From assembly GCF_001050515.1 (NCBI RefSeq), contig NZ_CAHS01000013.1:248001-312000 (forward strand): a DNA stretch of 64,000 bases, written 5' to 3'. The stretch is from Erwinia piriflorinigrans CFBP 5888 (GTDB lineage: Bacteria; Pseudomonadota; Gammaproteobacteria; Enterobacterales; Enterobacteriaceae). The position numbers were made by a program, and so were the translations under genes. The notes beneath the pieces were generated by a model. It saw only the letters and a program-made list of their open reading frames with translations, did not search any database and was not told the origin of the DNA. Below are positions 8,704 through 19,165 of the stretch, one piece after another. Positions within the stretch are counted from its first letter, which is position 1. Every line of letters starts with the position of its first letter.

Positions 8704-11085
8704 ATGCATAGTAAAGCATCAAGAATACTGATCCTGCTAACGGTTATATTCGCCGCGCTGAGTGGCTTATATCTGTTAATCGGCGGTATCTGGTTGGCTA
8801 AACTTGGCGGTTCTCTCTACTACATCATCGCTGGTGTGGTTCTGCTGATCACCGCATTCCTGCTGCACCGCCGTCGCGGTTCAGCGCTACTGTTGTACGC
8901 GCTGTTCCTGCTGGGCACGACAGTATGGTCGCTGTGGGAAGTGGGTTCTGACTTCTGGGCGTTGACTCCGCGTCTGGATATCACCTTCTTCCTCGGCCTA
9001 TGGCTGGTATTGCCGTTTATCTGGCGTGAGCTGAATAGCAAAGGGGCATTCTCACGCGTTGCTCTCTCTGCCGTGCTGGTCTTTGTCGTAGCGGTTCTGG
9101 CCTATTCGGTATTTAACGACCCGCAGGAAATCAACGGGTCGCTCAATGCTGAACAGGCGGAAGCGGTGCCTGCTGAAGACGGCGTGGCGCCAGGCGACTG
9201 GCCGGCCTATGGTCGTACCCAGGGCGGGACGCGTTACTCTCCTCTGAAGCAGATTAACGATAAAAACGTGGGTGAACTACAGGAAGCCTGGACCTTCCAG
9301 ACCGGCGATCTGAAATCCCCAAGCGATCCGGGTGAGCTTACCAATGAGGCAACCCCGATCAAAATCGGTAATGCACTCTATCTGTGTACCGCGCATCAGC
9401 AGCTGTTCGCGCTGGATGCGGCCACCGGTAAGAAGAAGTGGATGTTCGATCCGAAGTTGAAGCCGAATCCAACCTTCCAGCACGTGACCTGTCGCGGCGT
9501 TTCTTATTATCAAACCCCGCAGGCGGCTGCGACTCCGGCCGGAACCGAGCCTGCTCTCTGTTCTCGCCGTATTTTGTTGCCGGTCAATGACGGCAGCATG
9601 TATGCGCTGGACGCTGAAACGGGTGCTCTGTGCGAAGAGTTCGGCGATAAAGGCCGATTGAACCTACAGAGCAATATGCCTTATGCAAAAGTGGGTTCTT
9701 ACGAGCCGACTTCACCGCCGATCGTCACGGCCACCAGTATTGTGATGGCGGGCGCGGTCACCGATAACTACTCCACCAAACAGCCATCCGGCGTGGTGCG
9801 TGGGTTTGATGTGAACACCGGCAAACTGCTGTGGGCATTTGATAGCGGAGCGAAAGATCCGAATCTGCTGCCGCATGACGAGCAGAAGTACACGCCGAAC
9901 TCACCTAACTCATGGGCACCGGCAGCTTACGATGCCAAATTGGATCTGGTGTACCTGCCGATGGGCGTATCGACGCCTGATATCTGGGGCGGTCACCGCA
10001 CCCCGGAAATGGAGCGTTTCGCCAACGGCATGCTGGCGCTGAATGCCACCACCGGCAAGCTGGCATGGTTCTATCAGACCGTGCATCACGATCTGTGGGA
10101 TATGGACGTTCCCGCACAGCCTACCCTGGCGGATATCGACGACAAAGATGGCCACAAGGTTCCGGTGATTTATATCCCGACCAAAACCGGCGATATCTTT
10201 GTGCTGAACCGTACCAACGGTCAACCCGTGGTGCCAGCGCCGGAAATGGTGGTGCCGGGTGGCCCTGCTAAGGGCGATCGTCTTTCGCCGACTCAGCCAT
10301 ACTCTGAACTGAGCTTCCGTCCGAAAGCCCATCTAGCGGGTAAAGATATGTGGGGCGCGACCATCTACGATCAGCTGGTCTGTCGTGTGATGTTCCACCA
10401 GCTGCGTTATGAAGGTCCATTCACTCCGCCATCCGAGCAGGGCACGTTAGTGTTCCCGGGCAATCTCGGTATGTTTGAATGGGGCGGCATCGCGGTGGAT
10501 GGCAATCGTCAGGTTGCCATCGCTAACCCAATGGCGCTGCCGTTCGTTTCCCGACTGATCCCGCGTGGGCCGGGTAATCCGATTGAGCCGGACGAGAATG
10601 ACAAAGGCGGTACCGGTAGTGAGAAAGGCATTCAGCCGCAGTACGGACTGCCGTACGGCGTGACGTTGAATCCGTTCCTGTCGCCGATCGGTTTACCGTG
10701 CAAGCAGCCTTCATGGGGCTATATTTCTGCGGTTGATCTGAAGACCAACGACATCGTGTGGAAGAAACGTATCGGCACCGTGCGCGACAGTTCGCCACTG
10801 CCGCTGCCGTTTAAAATGGGCATGCCAATGCTGGGTGGACCCGTTGCCACGGCTGGCAACCTGTTCTTTATTGCGGCAACGGCGGATAACTATCTGCGTG
10901 CGTTTAACGTCAGTAACGGCAAACAGCTGTGGGAAGCACGTTTACCCGCAGGTGGTCAGGCTACGCCAATGACGTATGAAGTTAACGGCAAGCAGTACGT
11001 ACTGATTTTTGCCGGTGGGCATGGCTCATTCGGCACCAAAATGGGCGACTATGTGAAGGCTTATGCACTGCCGGACAGCAAGTAA
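8704..11085 (+). CDS. gcd: Membrane-bound PQQ-dependent glucose dehydrogenase
   Basis: 793 residues from ATG 8704, with AAGG eight bases upstream; E. coli Gcd has 796. It oxidises D-glucose to gluconolactone in the periplasm and passes electrons to ubiquinone. Residues 1 to about 140 hold five membrane helices. The rest is the PQQ-binding beta-propeller, with W-motif repeats such as DWPAYGRTQGGTRYSPL, NSPNSWAPAAYD, TVHHDLWDMDVPAQP (the region of the catalytic aspartate) and GGHGSFGTKMGDY near the end. All read as intact. It sits 166 bases after the PQQ receptor gene, and a strong terminator follows. No PQQ biosynthesis genes are in the window. Confidence 0.97.
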   Translation: MHSKASRILILLTVIFAALSGLYLLIGGIWLAKLGGSLYYIIAGVVLLITAFLLHRRRGSALLLYALFLLGTTVWSLWEVGSDFWALTPRLDITFFLGLWLVLPFIWRELNSKGAFSRVALSAVLVFVVAVLAYSVFNDPQEINGSLNAEQAEAVPAEDGVAPGDWPAYGRTQGGTRYSPLKQINDKNVGELQEAWTFQTGDLKSPSDPGELTNEATPIKIGNALYLCTAHQQLFALDAATGKKKWMFDPKLKPNPTFQHVTCRGVSYYQTPQAAATPAGTEPALCSRRILLPVNDGSMYALDAETGALCEEFGDKGRLNLQSNMPYAKVGSYEPTSPPIVTATSIVMAGAVTDNYSTKQPSGVVRGFDVNTGKLLWAFDSGAKDPNLLPHDEQKYTPNSPNSWAPAAYDAKLDLVYLPMGVSTPDIWGGHRTPEMERFANGMLALNATTGKLAWFYQTVHHDLWDMDVPAQPTLADIDDKDGHKVPVIYIPTKTGDIFVLNRTNGQPVVPAPEMVVPGGPAKGDRLSPTQPYSELSFRPKAHLAGKDMWGATIYDQLVCRVMFHQLRYEGPFTPPSEQGTLVFPGNLGMFEWGGIAVDGNRQVAIANPMALPFVSRLIPRGPGNPIEPDENDKGGTGSEKGIQPQYGLPYGVTLNPFLSPIGLPCKQPSWGYISAVDLKTNDIVWKKRIGTVRDSSPLPLPFKMGMPMLGGPVATAGNLFFIAATADNYLRAFNVSNGKQLWEARLPAGGQATPMTYEVNGKQYVLIFAGGHGSFGTKMGDYVKAYALPDSK

Positions 11086-11102
11086 ACGCTGACGGCTGAC
11101 AA

Positions 11103-11131
11103 GGGCGACCCACACGGGTCGCCCTTTTTTT
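11103..11131. terminator. Terminator after gcd, shared with the convergent gene
   Basis: GGGCGACCC and GGGTCGCCC pair around ACAC and are followed by seven Ts. The convergent PNPOx-fold gene ends at 11130, so the hairpin may stop transcripts from both sides. Confidence 0.85.
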
Positions 11132-11597
11132 ATGCCAGCGTTTTGAGTGCGCCGATCTGTTCACGCCAGCGGGCGACAGCGGCAGCTTCATCCTGTAGGC
11201 AAAAAGTTAAGCCGTTCACTACCGTGGCATAGGGCGCACGATGGAAACGAACCTGTTTAACATCGGCGCGGAAAACCGCCAGTTTTAACGCCGTCAACGT
11301 TTCCGGGCGCAAAGCCGCCCGTGCCTGAATTTCCAGCACGGCACCGTCCAGCACCAGGGCCAGGGTGATTTTACCGTCGCGCTTCAGATTGCGGGTGGTG
11401 GTTGAGTCCGGCCAGATGGCAAAAAGCAATTCATTGGGGGAGCGGGCGATAATCTCGCCCAGGCTGAGTTGAGCAGCGTAAGGCCAGCCATCCTCGCCCA
11501 CGCTCGAAAGGCGGATAGCCTGGTGCAGGTGACTGTCGGGTAACGAACCGTCCAGTAGCTCCATCAGTTTGGTAGGCAGAGTGCCGTTATCAGTCAT
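11130..11597 (-). CDS. Pyridoxamine 5'-phosphate oxidase-fold (FMN-binding split barrel) protein
   Basis: 155 residues from ATG 11597, chosen because AAGGAAAGAG lies just upstream; the frame is open for 27 more codons without such a site. The sequence has the split-barrel pattern: an N-terminal helix, then strands with GWPYAAQLSLGEI, LLFAIWPDSTTTRNL, GKITLALVLDGAVLEIQARA and an amphipathic C-terminal helix. Proteins of this superfamily bind FMN, haem or F420 and often reduce small molecules. The key residues are too divergent to name a substrate. It is convergent with gcd and divergent from the arn operon. Confidence 0.6.
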   Translation of the reverse strand: MTDNGTLPTKLMELLDGSLPDSHLHQAIRLSSVGEDGWPYAAQLSLGEIIARSPNELLFAIWPDSTTTRNLKRDGKITLALVLDGAVLEIQARAALRPETLTALKLAVFRADVKQVRFHRAPYATVVNGLTFCLQDEAAAVARWREQIGALKTLA

Positions 11598-11903
11598 ATC
11601 TCTTTCCTTATGCAATGAGGCGTCCAGTTTATCCTGTGTTGAAGAGGCTTCGCAGCATCGCTTTCGCTGATTTAGCATTTATGACCTCCGGCTTGTCCTT
11701 CTGCGCCATTTTTATCTGAGGTGCGCATGAGGAATGTCAAAAAATACCCGACATCGTCAGTCATCCGAATATTCAACCTCAATCATCGGGTAAGGCCAAA
11801 AGTGATGCCTGTGCTCTGGCTGCTGTCTGCACAACGTAATTGTTAGTTTTATTTATATTTTAGGATTTTATGCTCTCAAACAGTTGTGTATCTTTACTTT
11901 AGT
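11598..11903. other. Intergenic region before the arn promoter sites
   Basis: About 300 bases between the PNPOx-fold gene start and the PhoP-like box. It must hold the PNPOx-gene promoter, but no clear -35/-10 pair stands out. I see no gene or strong repeat in it. Confidence 0.5.
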
Positions 11904-11920
11904 TAAACGGTTATTAAACC
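11904..11920 (-). promoter_or_regulatory. Candidate PhoP box upstream of arn
   Basis: Read on the minus strand, GGTTTA-N5-CGTTTA fits the PhoP direct repeat (G/T)GTTTA-N5-(G/T)GTTTA with one mismatch. It ends 32 bases before the PmrA-like box. In some enterobacteria PhoP binds the arn promoter directly beside PmrA, so this place is plausible. The reversed orientation is less usual. Confidence 0.45.
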
Positions 11921-11952
11921 GATTCATGGTACTTATTTCTGCTGACGAATAT

Positions 11953-11994
11953 CTTAATTTTGCCCTAAGCAATTTCATTTAGACTCTATATAAC
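11953..11994 (+). promoter_or_regulatory. Candidate PmrA (BasR) box and promoter of arnBCADTEF
   Basis: CTTAAT-TTTGC-CCTAAG at 11953-11969 matches the PmrA direct repeat CTTAAT-N5-CTTAAG with one mismatch. A -10-like TATATA/TATAAC lies at 11987-11994. The box sits where a -35 would be, as in PmrA-activated promoters, which lack a good -35. This predicts a leader of about 185 bases before arnB, holding only a weak TTTCC/GGAAA hairpin. Confidence 0.65.
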
Positions 11995-12185
11995 AGGATA
12001 TTGCTAACCTTAAAGAGTTAGGTTTAGCGTTTATGCTGCAGGGGTGTTTGTTTTTTGTGCGGTGAGAGGCGTAAGGGATGGTTTCCTCTTAACGGAAATG
12101 TTGTTGTCATTTTTCACACCGATTATAGATAGCAGAAGGGAAGCTCTCTCTGTGAGTACTTTTAACTGTTTAAAAAGGTTAATTA

Positions 12186-13325
12186 ATGTCGGAATTTTTG
12201 CCTTTCTCGCGCCCGGCGATGGGTTCAGAAGAGCTGGCGGCAGTCGAAGAAGTACTGCGCTCGGGCTGGATCACTACCGGTCCGAAAAATCAGCAACTTG
12301 AACAGGCGTTTTGTCGACTGACCGGCAACCGTCACGCGATTGCCGTTTGCTCGGCAACGGCAGGTATGCATGTGGCACTGATGGCCCTGGGGATAGGTCC
12401 TGGCGATGAGGTGATCACGCCATCGCTAACCTGGGTATCAACCCTGAATATGATTGTACTGTTGGGGGCGACACCGGTGATGATCGATGTTGACCGCGAC
12501 ACGCTAATGGTCACTCCGGAACGTATTGAGGCGGCGATGACCGAGCGCACGCGCGCGATTGTACCGGTGCATTATGCGGGTGCTCCGGCGGATATTGATG
12601 CGATCCATGCGCTGGGTAAACGGCACGGTATCGCGGTCATCGACGACGCGGCACATGCGGCGGGAACTTACTACCGTGGCCGTCATGTTGGTGACAGTGG
12701 TACTGCTATTTTCTCCTTCCACGCGATCAAAAATATGAGCTGTGCCGAAGGCGGTATGGTGGTGACCGATGATGATGCGCTGGCAGACCGGATGCGCAGC
12801 CTGAAATTTCATGGGCTGGGCGTGGATGCGTTCGACCGTCAGACGCATGGCCGTGCGCCGCAGGCCGAAGTCCTGACGCCGGGGTACAAATACAACCTTG
12901 CCGATATCAATGCGGCGATTGCGCTGGTGCAACTGGATAAGCTGGCTGCGCACAATGCCCGCCGTGAGCAGATCGCCCAGCGCTACCTTAGTGAACTGGC
13001 TGACACGCCGTTCCTGCCGCTGGCACGTCCCGCCTGGCCACATCAACACGCCTGGCACCTGTTCATTCTGCGCGTTGACCGTGAGTCTTGCGGCCTGAGC
13101 CGCGATGAGCTGATGCAGCAATTGAAAGAGCAGGGCATTGGTACCGGGTTGCACTTCCGGGCGGCACATACCCAGAAATATTATCGAGATCGCTTCCCGC
13201 AGTTATCACTGCCGGAGACGGAATGGAATTCCGAGCGAATCTGCTCGATTCCGCTATTTCCAGGCATGAGCGATGGCGACTGCGATCGCGTCATTGCCGC
13301 CTTACGCACGCTGGCAGGGCGCTGA
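12186..13325 (+). CDS. arnB: UDP-4-amino-4-deoxy-L-arabinose aminotransferase
   Basis: 379 residues, family length. ArnB is a PLP enzyme that transfers an amino group from glutamate to UDP-4-keto-pentose, giving UDP-L-Ara4N in the cytoplasm. The start [10 protein letters not shown], the segment SGWITTGPK, the DDAAHA aspartate region and the PLP lysine K182 in [15 protein letters not shown] are diagnostic of the DegT/ArnB family. AAGG lies upstream of ATG 12186. It is the first gene of the arn operon, behind PmrA- and PhoP-like sites. arnC starts one base after its stop. Confidence 0.97.
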   Translation: MSEFLPFSRPAMGSEELAAVEEVLRSGWITTGPKNQQLEQAFCRLTGNRHAIAVCSATAGMHVALMALGIGPGDEVITPSLTWVSTLNMIVLLGATPVMIDVDRDTLMVTPERIEAAMTERTRAIVPVHYAGAPADIDAIHALGKRHGIAVIDDAAHAAGTYYRGRHVGDSGTAIFSFHAIKNMSCAEGGMVVTDDDALADRMRSLKFHGLGVDAFDRQTHGRAPQAEVLTPGYKYNLADINAAIALVQLDKLAAHNARREQIAQRYLSELADTPFLPLARPAWPHQHAWHLFILRVDRESCGLSRDELMQQLKEQGIGTGLHFRAAHTQKYYRDRFPQLSLPETEWNSERICSIPLFPGMSDGDCDRVIAALRTLAGR

Positions 13326-13326
13326 T

Positions 13327-14304
13327 ATGACAGAACAATTGATAAAAAAAGTCTCGATAGTGATCCCGGTTTATAACGAGCAGCAAAGCCTGCCCGAGCT
13401 GATGCGCCGCACCGATGCTGCGTGCGCACAGCTGGCGCTCGACTATGAAATTCTGCTGGTAGATGACGGCAGCAGCGATGATTCTGCCGCGATGCTGGTG
13501 GCAGCCGCTGAAGCCCCTGATAGCCATATTGTGGCCGTGTTGCTCAACCGCAACTATGGTCAGCACTCGGCGATTATGGCGGGCTTCAGCCATGTTAGCG
13601 GCGATCTGGTGATTACCCTTGATGCGGATTTACAGAATCCGCCGGAAGAGATCCCGCGTCTGGTGGCAACCGCGCAACAGGGTTATGACGTTGTGGGAAC
13701 CGTGCGCCAGAATCGACAGGACAGCGGATTTCGTAAACTTGCCTCACGGATGATCAACCACCTTATCCAGCGTGCTACCGGCAAAGCGATGGGTGATTAC
13801 GGCTGCATGCTACGCGCCTACAGACGTCATATTATTGATGCCATGTTGAACTGCCACGAGCGCAGCACCTTTATTCCCATTCTGGCGAATACCTTTGCCC
13901 GTCAGGCGACGGAAATCCCGGTATTGCACGCCGAGCGTGAATTTGGTGACTCGAAATACAGTCTGATGAGCCTGATCAATCTGATGTACGACCTGATCAC
14001 CTGTCTGACCACCACGCCGCTGCGACTGCTCAGCGTATTCGGTAGCGTCATCGCTTTAATGGGCTTTGCTTTTTCACTGTTACTGATTGCCCTGCGCCTG
14101 TTCCTCGGCGCGGAATGGGCGGGGGACGGCGTGTTTGTGCTGTTCGCCGTGCTGTTTATTTTTATCGGCGCACAGTTTGTCGGTATGGGCCTGCTTGGCG
14201 AGTATATCGGGCGCATTTATAACGATGTCCGCGCTCGCCCCCGCTATTTTATTCAACGCGTTGTTAGTCGCGACGCAGACTGCACAAAGGATAAGAAATT
14301 ATGA
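13327..14304 (+). CDS. arnC: Undecaprenyl-phosphate 4-deoxy-4-formamido-L-arabinose transferase
   Basis: 325 residues from ATG 13327, one base after the arnB stop, which makes this start more likely than upstream in-frame codons. ArnC is a GT2 glycosyltransferase that moves the formylated sugar from UDP to undecaprenyl phosphate at the inner membrane. [10 protein letters not shown] opens the GT-A domain, VDDGS lies at 45-49, and the metal-binding DAD is at 99-101. Two C-terminal membrane helices lie at about 235-260 and 270-295. The stop overlaps the arnA start in ATGA, implying translational coupling. Confidence 0.96.
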   Translation: MTEQLIKKVSIVIPVYNEQQSLPELMRRTDAACAQLALDYEILLVDDGSSDDSAAMLVAAAEAPDSHIVAVLLNRNYGQHSAIMAGFSHVSGDLVITLDADLQNPPEEIPRLVATAQQGYDVVGTVRQNRQDSGFRKLASRMINHLIQRATGKAMGDYGCMLRAYRRHIIDAMLNCHERSTFIPILANTFARQATEIPVLHAEREFGDSKYSLMSLINLMYDLITCLTTTPLRLLSVFGSVIALMGFAFSLLLIALRLFLGAEWAGDGVFVLFAVLFIFIGAQFVGMGLLGEYIGRIYNDVRARPRYFIQRVVSRDADCTKDKKL

Positions 14305-16283
14305 AAGCTGTGGTATTTGCCTACCATGACATTGGTTGCACCGGGATCCGCGCGCTGGCTGAAGCCGGTTATGAGATCGCTGCTATTTTCACCCATGCGG
14401 ACAATGCCGCAGAAAATCACTTCTTTGCTTCGGTAGCACGCACTGCTGCCGAGTTAGGTGTTCCCGTTTATGCGCCTGAAGATGCTAACCATCCGTTATG
14501 GATTGAGCGCATTCGGGAAATGAACCCGGATGCCATCTTCTCGTTCCACTATCGGCATATGCTGAATGACGACATCATTAACAGTGCCAACCTCGGCGCC
14601 TTCAATCTGCATGCCTCACTGCTGCCTAAGTATCGCGGCAGGGCACCGCTGAACTGGGTATTAGTCAACGGTGAGCAGGAAACCGGCGTCACGCTGCATC
14701 GTATGGTGAAGCGTGCCGATGCCGGTGCGATTATTGCCCAGAAAAAAGTCAAGATTGCCGAACATGATGATGCACTGACGTTGCATCGCAAAGTCTGCGC
14801 AGCGGCGGGCGAACTGCTGGCTGAAGCGCTGCCGGGCATTCAGAAAGGCGATTTTAGTGAGCATCCGCAGGACGAGAGCCAGGCCAGCTATGTGGGCCGC
14901 CGTACCCCGGAAGATGGGCGTATAGATTGGCATCTCCCGGCCCAGCGAATTTACAACCTGGTGCGTGCGGTGACCGATCCGTGGCCGGGTGCATTCAGCT
15001 ACGTGGGAACCGGTAAATTTATCGTCTGGCAGGCAAAAGTGCATCACGACCGTCCGGCAGCGAAGCCGGGTACGATACTTTCTGTCGCGCCGTTCGTGGT
15101 GGCTTGCGCAGAAGGCGCGCTGGAAATTGTGACCGGACAAAGCGATAGCGGCGTGTATATGCAGGGCAGTCAGCTGGCTCAAACGCTGGGTCTGGTCGCT
15201 GGTGGACTGCTACACAATCATCCCGCCGCCGTGGCGAAACGCCGCACTCGCGTTCTGATCCTCGGCGTGAACGGTTTTATCGGTAATCATCTGACCGAGC
15301 GTCTTCTGGTAGACGATAATTTTGAAGTGTTCGGGCTGGATATCGGGTCTGATGCGATCGGTCGCTTTATTGGCCACGAGCGTTTCCACTTCGTCGAGGG
15401 CGATATCAGCATCCACTCGGAGTGGATCGAATATCACATTAAGAAATGTGATGTTGTGCTGCCGCTGGTGGCGATTGCTACGCCAATAGAATATACCCGT
15501 AATCCACTGCGCGTGTTTGAACTGGATTTCGAAGAGAACCTGAAAATTATCCGCGACTGTGTGAAATACAAAAAGCGTATCATTTTCCCCTCCACGTCTG
15601 AAGTTTACGGTATGTGCACCGATGCAACCTTTGACGAGGATAGTTCCAATCTGGTGGTCGGGCCGATCAATAAACAGCGCTGGATCTACTCGGTATCTAA
15701 ACAACTGCTTGACCGGGTTATCTGGGCCTATGGCGATAAAGAAGGGTTGCGCTTCACCCTCTTCCGTCCATTTAACTGGATGGGGCCACGACTGGATAAC
15801 CTGAATGCGGCACGTATCGGCAGTTCGCGCGCTATTACCCAGCTGATCCTCAATCTGGTGGAAGGCTCACCGATCAAACTGATTGACGGAGGGCGTCAGA
15901 AGCGATGCTTTACCGATATCCACGACGGTATTGAAGCCTTGTTCCTTATCATCGAGAACAAGCAGCAAAACTGTGATGGACAGATTATCAACATCGGTAA
16001 CCCGGAAAATGAAGCCAGCATTAAACAACTGGCCGAACAGCTGCTGGAAAGTTTTGAGCGCCATCCGTTACGCGATCGATTCCCGCCGTTTGCCGGTTTC
16101 CGCGAAGTGGAAAGCAGCAGCTACTACGGTAAAGGCTATCAGGATGTTGAACACCGTAAGCCTTCTATTCGTAATGCGAAGCGATTGCTGAACTGGCAGC
16201 CAAAAGTCGTGATGGATAAGACCATCGACGATACGCTTGACTTCTTTTTGCAAAGCGTTGAATCAGGAGACGCTGAAGCATGA
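14301..16283 (+). CDS. arnA: Bifunctional UDP-L-Ara4N formyltransferase / UDP-glucuronate decarboxylase
   Basis: 660 residues, the same as in E. coli. The N-terminal domain, about residues 1-304, is a formyltransferase that N-formylates UDP-L-Ara4N; its H104 (in [12 protein letters not shown]) and D140 are present. The C-terminal domain oxidatively decarboxylates UDP-glucuronate; [10 protein letters not shown] near 322 binds NAD, and the SEVYG serine-glutamate pair and a YSVSK tyrosine-lysine pair are present. Both activities look intact. Start and stop overlap neighbours as ATGA at each side, so the operon is tightly coupled. Confidence 0.97.
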   Translation: MKAVVFAYHDIGCTGIRALAEAGYEIAAIFTHADNAAENHFFASVARTAAELGVPVYAPEDANHPLWIERIREMNPDAIFSFHYRHMLNDDIINSANLGAFNLHASLLPKYRGRAPLNWVLVNGEQETGVTLHRMVKRADAGAIIAQKKVKIAEHDDALTLHRKVCAAAGELLAEALPGIQKGDFSEHPQDESQASYVGRRTPEDGRIDWHLPAQRIYNLVRAVTDPWPGAFSYVGTGKFIVWQAKVHHDRPAAKPGTILSVAPFVVACAEGALEIVTGQSDSGVYMQGSQLAQTLGLVAGGLLHNHPAAVAKRRTRVLILGVNGFIGNHLTERLLVDDNFEVFGLDIGSDAIGRFIGHERFHFVEGDISIHSEWIEYHIKKCDVVLPLVAIATPIEYTRNPLRVFELDFEENLKIIRDCVKYKKRIIFPSTSEVYGMCTDATFDEDSSNLVVGPINKQRWIYSVSKQLLDRVIWAYGDKEGLRFTLFRPFNWMGPRLDNLNAARIGSSRAITQLILNLVEGSPIKLIDGGRQKRCFTDIHDGIEALFLIIENKQQNCDGQIINIGNPENEASIKQLAEQLLESFERHPLRDRFPPFAGFREVESSSYYGKGYQDVEHRKPSIRNAKRLLNWQPKVVMDKTIDDTLDFFLQSVESGDAEA

Positions 16284-17170
16284 TCGATGTTGGCCTGCGT
16301 ATCGATGTCGATACCTGGCGCGGTACGCGTGACGGGGTGCCACGCCTGCTCTCTATACTGCAACGTCAGCAAACTCGCGGCAGCTTTTTCTTCAGCGTCG
16401 GGCCGGATAATATGGGCCGCCATTTATGGCGGCTGTTAAAACCGCGTTTTCTCTGGAAGATGTTGCGTTCGAATGCTGCCTCTCTGTATGGCTGGGACAT
16501 TCTGCTGGCCGGTACGGCGTGGCCTGGCCGGCGTATTGGTCAGGGGCTGGCTAAGGTGATCCGCGCGACTGCCCGGCAGCATGAAATTGGTCTGCATGCC
16601 TGGGATCATTTTGCCTGGCAAACCTGGGCAGGGGTTTGGCCTGCTGAACGCCTGAGCGCTGAAATCCGGCGTGGTGTGGACGCTTTGGCCCACATCGTGG
16701 GTCAGCCGATTGACTGTTCGGCGGTGGCGGGTTGGCGTGCGGATGGTCAGGTGGTTGCCGCTAAGCAGCCTTTTGACTTCACCTACAACAGCGACTGTCG
16801 CGGCGTCCGGCCGTTTCGGCCGCAGTTGTCGGATGGCAGTCTGGGTACGGTACAAATCCCGGTGACCTTGCCAACATGGGACGAGGTGATTGGCAGCGAC
16901 GTGACGCGCGAGGGGTACAACGATTTCATCCTTGATCAAATCACCCATCATCAGGGCGTGCCGGTCTACACCATTCATGCAGAGGTGGAAGGCATTGTGC
17001 TCAGCGAGATGTTCGAGAATCTGCTGGTAGAGGCTGAAAAGCGGGGTATTCGTTTTTGTCCACTGAGCGAGTTACTGCCGCAGGACATCACGCAGCTGCC
17101 GGTGGGTAAAATTGTACGGGGGCATTTGCCCGGCCGTGAAGGTTGGCTTGGATGCCAGCAACTATCCTGA
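16280..17170 (+). CDS. arnD: 4-deoxy-4-formamido-L-arabinose-phosphoundecaprenol deformylase
   Basis: 296 residues of the NodB polysaccharide-deacetylase family. ArnD removes the formyl group from the undecaprenyl-linked sugar, making transfer to lipid A irreversible. RIDVDTWRG near the N-terminus carries the metal-site aspartates. [10 protein letters not shown] supplies a histidine ligand, and [10 protein letters not shown] near the end fits the family. The gene begins within the arnA stop (ATGA), and arnT follows after 10 bases. Confidence 0.95.
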   Translation: MIDVGLRIDVDTWRGTRDGVPRLLSILQRQQTRGSFFFSVGPDNMGRHLWRLLKPRFLWKMLRSNAASLYGWDILLAGTAWPGRRIGQGLAKVIRATARQHEIGLHAWDHFAWQTWAGVWPAERLSAEIRRGVDALAHIVGQPIDCSAVAGWRADGQVVAAKQPFDFTYNSDCRGVRPFRPQLSDGSLGTVQIPVTLPTWDEVIGSDVTREGYNDFILDQITHHQGVPVYTIHAEVEGIVLSEMFENLLVEAEKRGIRFCPLSELLPQDITQLPVGKIVRGHLPGREGWLGCQQLS

Positions 17171-17180
17171 GTGATTAACA

Positions 17181-18842
17181 ATGAAATACACCCGTTATGC
17201 ACTTTTATTGCCACTTTTCTATGCGCTGTATTACTTAATTCCGCTGGAAATACGTGCGCTGTGGCAGCCAGATGAAGTTCGTTATGCCGAGATCAGCCGT
17301 GAAATGTTGGTGAACGGCAACTGGGTCGTGCCGCACTTCCTCGATTTGCGATATTTCGAAAAGCCGATAGCCGGATACTGGATTAACAGCATCGGGCAGT
17401 GGCTGTTTGGCAGTAACAACTTTGCCGTGCGTATCGGTTCGGTTTTTTCGATCACACTGAGCGCGCTGCTGGTTTACTGGCTGGCATTGCGTCTTTGGCA
17501 GCAGCGCAGCAGTGCACTGCTGTCTGCGGTAGTGTTTCTGACCTGCCTGCTGGTCTATGGCGTGGGCAGTTATGCGGTGCTTGATCCGATGGTCACGCTG
17601 TGGCTGGTGGCGGCAATGTGCAGCTTCTGGTTTGCGGCGCAAAGCGCGGGCAGGCTGCAGAAGGTATCGGGTTGGTTATTGCTTGGGCTGGCCTGCGGCA
17701 TGGGGATGATGACCAAAGGATTCCTGGCGCTGGCGGTTCCCGTGGTGGCTATCGTGCCGTGGATGATCTGGCAGCGGCGTTTTAAAGAGCTGTTGCTGTT
17801 CGGGCCGCTGGCGTTGCTCAGTGCGGCTTTGATCTCCGTTCCCTGGGCAATCAGCATCGCCCGTCAGGAGCCTGATTTCTGGCATTATTTCTTCTGGGTG
17901 GAGCATATTCAGCGCTTTGCACAGAGCGATGCGCAGCATAAGGCACCGTTCTGGTATTACCTGCCAATGCTGCTCGCCGGGACGCTGCCGTGGGTGGGGC
18001 TTTTGCCGGGTGCTCTTCAGCGCGCCTGGCGGGAACGTGGCGAAAACAGCGGCTCGCTCTATTTACTCTGTTGGACGTTGATGCCGCTACTGTTTTTCAG
18101 CCTGGCAAAAGGCAAGCTGCCGACCTATATTCTGCCCTGTTTTGCTCCATTAGCGATATTACTGGCGCATCACGGCATAAAAGCCGCGTCCGCCGGAGGA
18201 AAGGCGTTAAAAGCTAATGCGATAATAAATATCGCTTTCGGCGTGATAGCGACACTGGCGGTGATACTGGTGCTCGCGCCGTGGGGATGGGCTCATCATC
18301 CGCTTTATGCTAAGTCGGAAATCATCAAGGTATTGCTGGGGGCGAGCGCGTTTCTGTTCTGGGCGGCGGTTGGTGTGGCAAGTCTGGTTGCTGGCGCAAG
18401 GCACTGGCGGCTGGCGGCACTGTGTCCTCTCGGGCTGGCGTTGTTGGTTGGTGCGGTCATTCCTGATAAGGTTATCGACTCAAAACAGCCACAGTCGTTC
18501 ATTGCCGCTAACGATGAAACGCTACAGCACAGCCGCTTTGTGCTGGCCAATGAAGTTGGCCTGGCTTCCACAGTGGCATGGGAGTTGAAACGCAGTGATA
18601 TCCTGCTTTTCGATCGTCATGGCGAACTGGAGTATGGACTCAGTTATCCTGATGCAAAAGGGCGCTTTGTTGGCCTCGAAGCGTTTAGCCACTGGTTGAG
18701 TGCACATCGGCGCGAGGGCGGCGTCTCTCTGCTTATGAAGCTGTCTAATGATGACCAGTATATTGATGAGCGTATACCGGTGCCCGATCAGAAGTATCAC
18801 CGTGGCCGACTGGTGCTCTGGTACTATTCGCAGCAGCCATGA
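17181..18842 (+). CDS. arnT: Lipid A 4-amino-L-arabinose transferase
   Basis: 553 residues, near the family's usual 550. ArnT is an integral inner-membrane GT83/PMT glycosyltransferase that moves L-Ara4N from undecaprenyl phosphate to lipid A phosphates on the periplasmic face, lowering binding of polymyxin. [13 protein letters not shown] near residue 30 is the periplasmic loop with the catalytic acidic residues. About 12 hydrophobic helices follow, with a soluble C-terminal part from about 440. The ribosome site is weak. The stop overlaps arnE as ATGA. Confidence 0.96.
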   Translation: MKYTRYALLLPLFYALYYLIPLEIRALWQPDEVRYAEISREMLVNGNWVVPHFLDLRYFEKPIAGYWINSIGQWLFGSNNFAVRIGSVFSITLSALLVYWLALRLWQQRSSALLSAVVFLTCLLVYGVGSYAVLDPMVTLWLVAAMCSFWFAAQSAGRLQKVSGWLLLGLACGMGMMTKGFLALAVPVVAIVPWMIWQRRFKELLLFGPLALLSAALISVPWAISIARQEPDFWHYFFWVEHIQRFAQSDAQHKAPFWYYLPMLLAGTLPWVGLLPGALQRAWRERGENSGSLYLLCWTLMPLLFFSLAKGKLPTYILPCFAPLAILLAHHGIKAASAGGKALKANAIINIAFGVIATLAVILVLAPWGWAHHPLYAKSEIIKVLLGASAFLFWAAVGVASLVAGARHWRLAALCPLGLALLVGAVIPDKVIDSKQPQSFIAANDETLQHSRFVLANEVGLASTVAWELKRSDILLFDRHGELEYGLSYPDAKGRFVGLEAFSHWLSAHRREGGVSLLMKLSNDDQYIDERIPVPDQKYHRGRLVLWYYSQQP

Positions 18843-19165
18843 GTATCCTGCTGATCATACTGGCCAGTCTGTTGAGCTGCGCCGGGCAACTGTGCCAAAA
18901 GCAGGCGACCACCGTGAGCGGGGGTCGCCGCCCTCTGTTGTTGTGGTTGGGGGGCAGCATTCTGATGCTGGGGTTGGCAATGGTGATATGGCTACGGGTG
19001 TTACAGACGGTGCCGGTTGGCGTGGCCTATCCGATGCTGAGCCTCAATTTTATTTTCGTGACTCTCGCCGCACGCTGGCTATGGCGTGAAACCCTGTCAT
19101 TGCGCCATGCGTTGGGGGTGGTACTGATTGTCGCAGGCGTCGCCATCATGGGGAGCTATACCTGA
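18839..19165 (+). CDS. arnE: Undecaprenyl-phosphate-Ara4N flippase subunit ArnE
   Basis: 108 residues, almost all membrane helix, of the EmrE/SMR superfamily. ArnE and ArnF together are thought to flip the undecaprenyl-linked sugar to the periplasmic side. Four predicted helices are visible, with the family segment [16 protein letters not shown]. The gene overlaps arnT and shares one base with arnF, as expected for a heteromeric pair. Confidence 0.93.
   Translation: MSILLIILASLLSCAGQLCQKQATTVSGGRRPLLLWLGGSILMLGLAMVIWLRVLQTVPVGVAYPMLSLNFIFVTLAARWLWRETLSLRHALGVVLIVAGVAIMGSYT

Noticed and set aside
12044..12301. 85-codon frame overlapping the start of arnB
   Set aside because: It runs into arnB in another frame. 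arnB has the clear family match and the ribosome site. A 10-codon frame at 12031 was also considered as a leader peptide and dropped for lack of a ribosome site.
12504..13169. 221-codon minus-strand frame opposite arnB
   Set aside because: Shadow of arnB; no family features.
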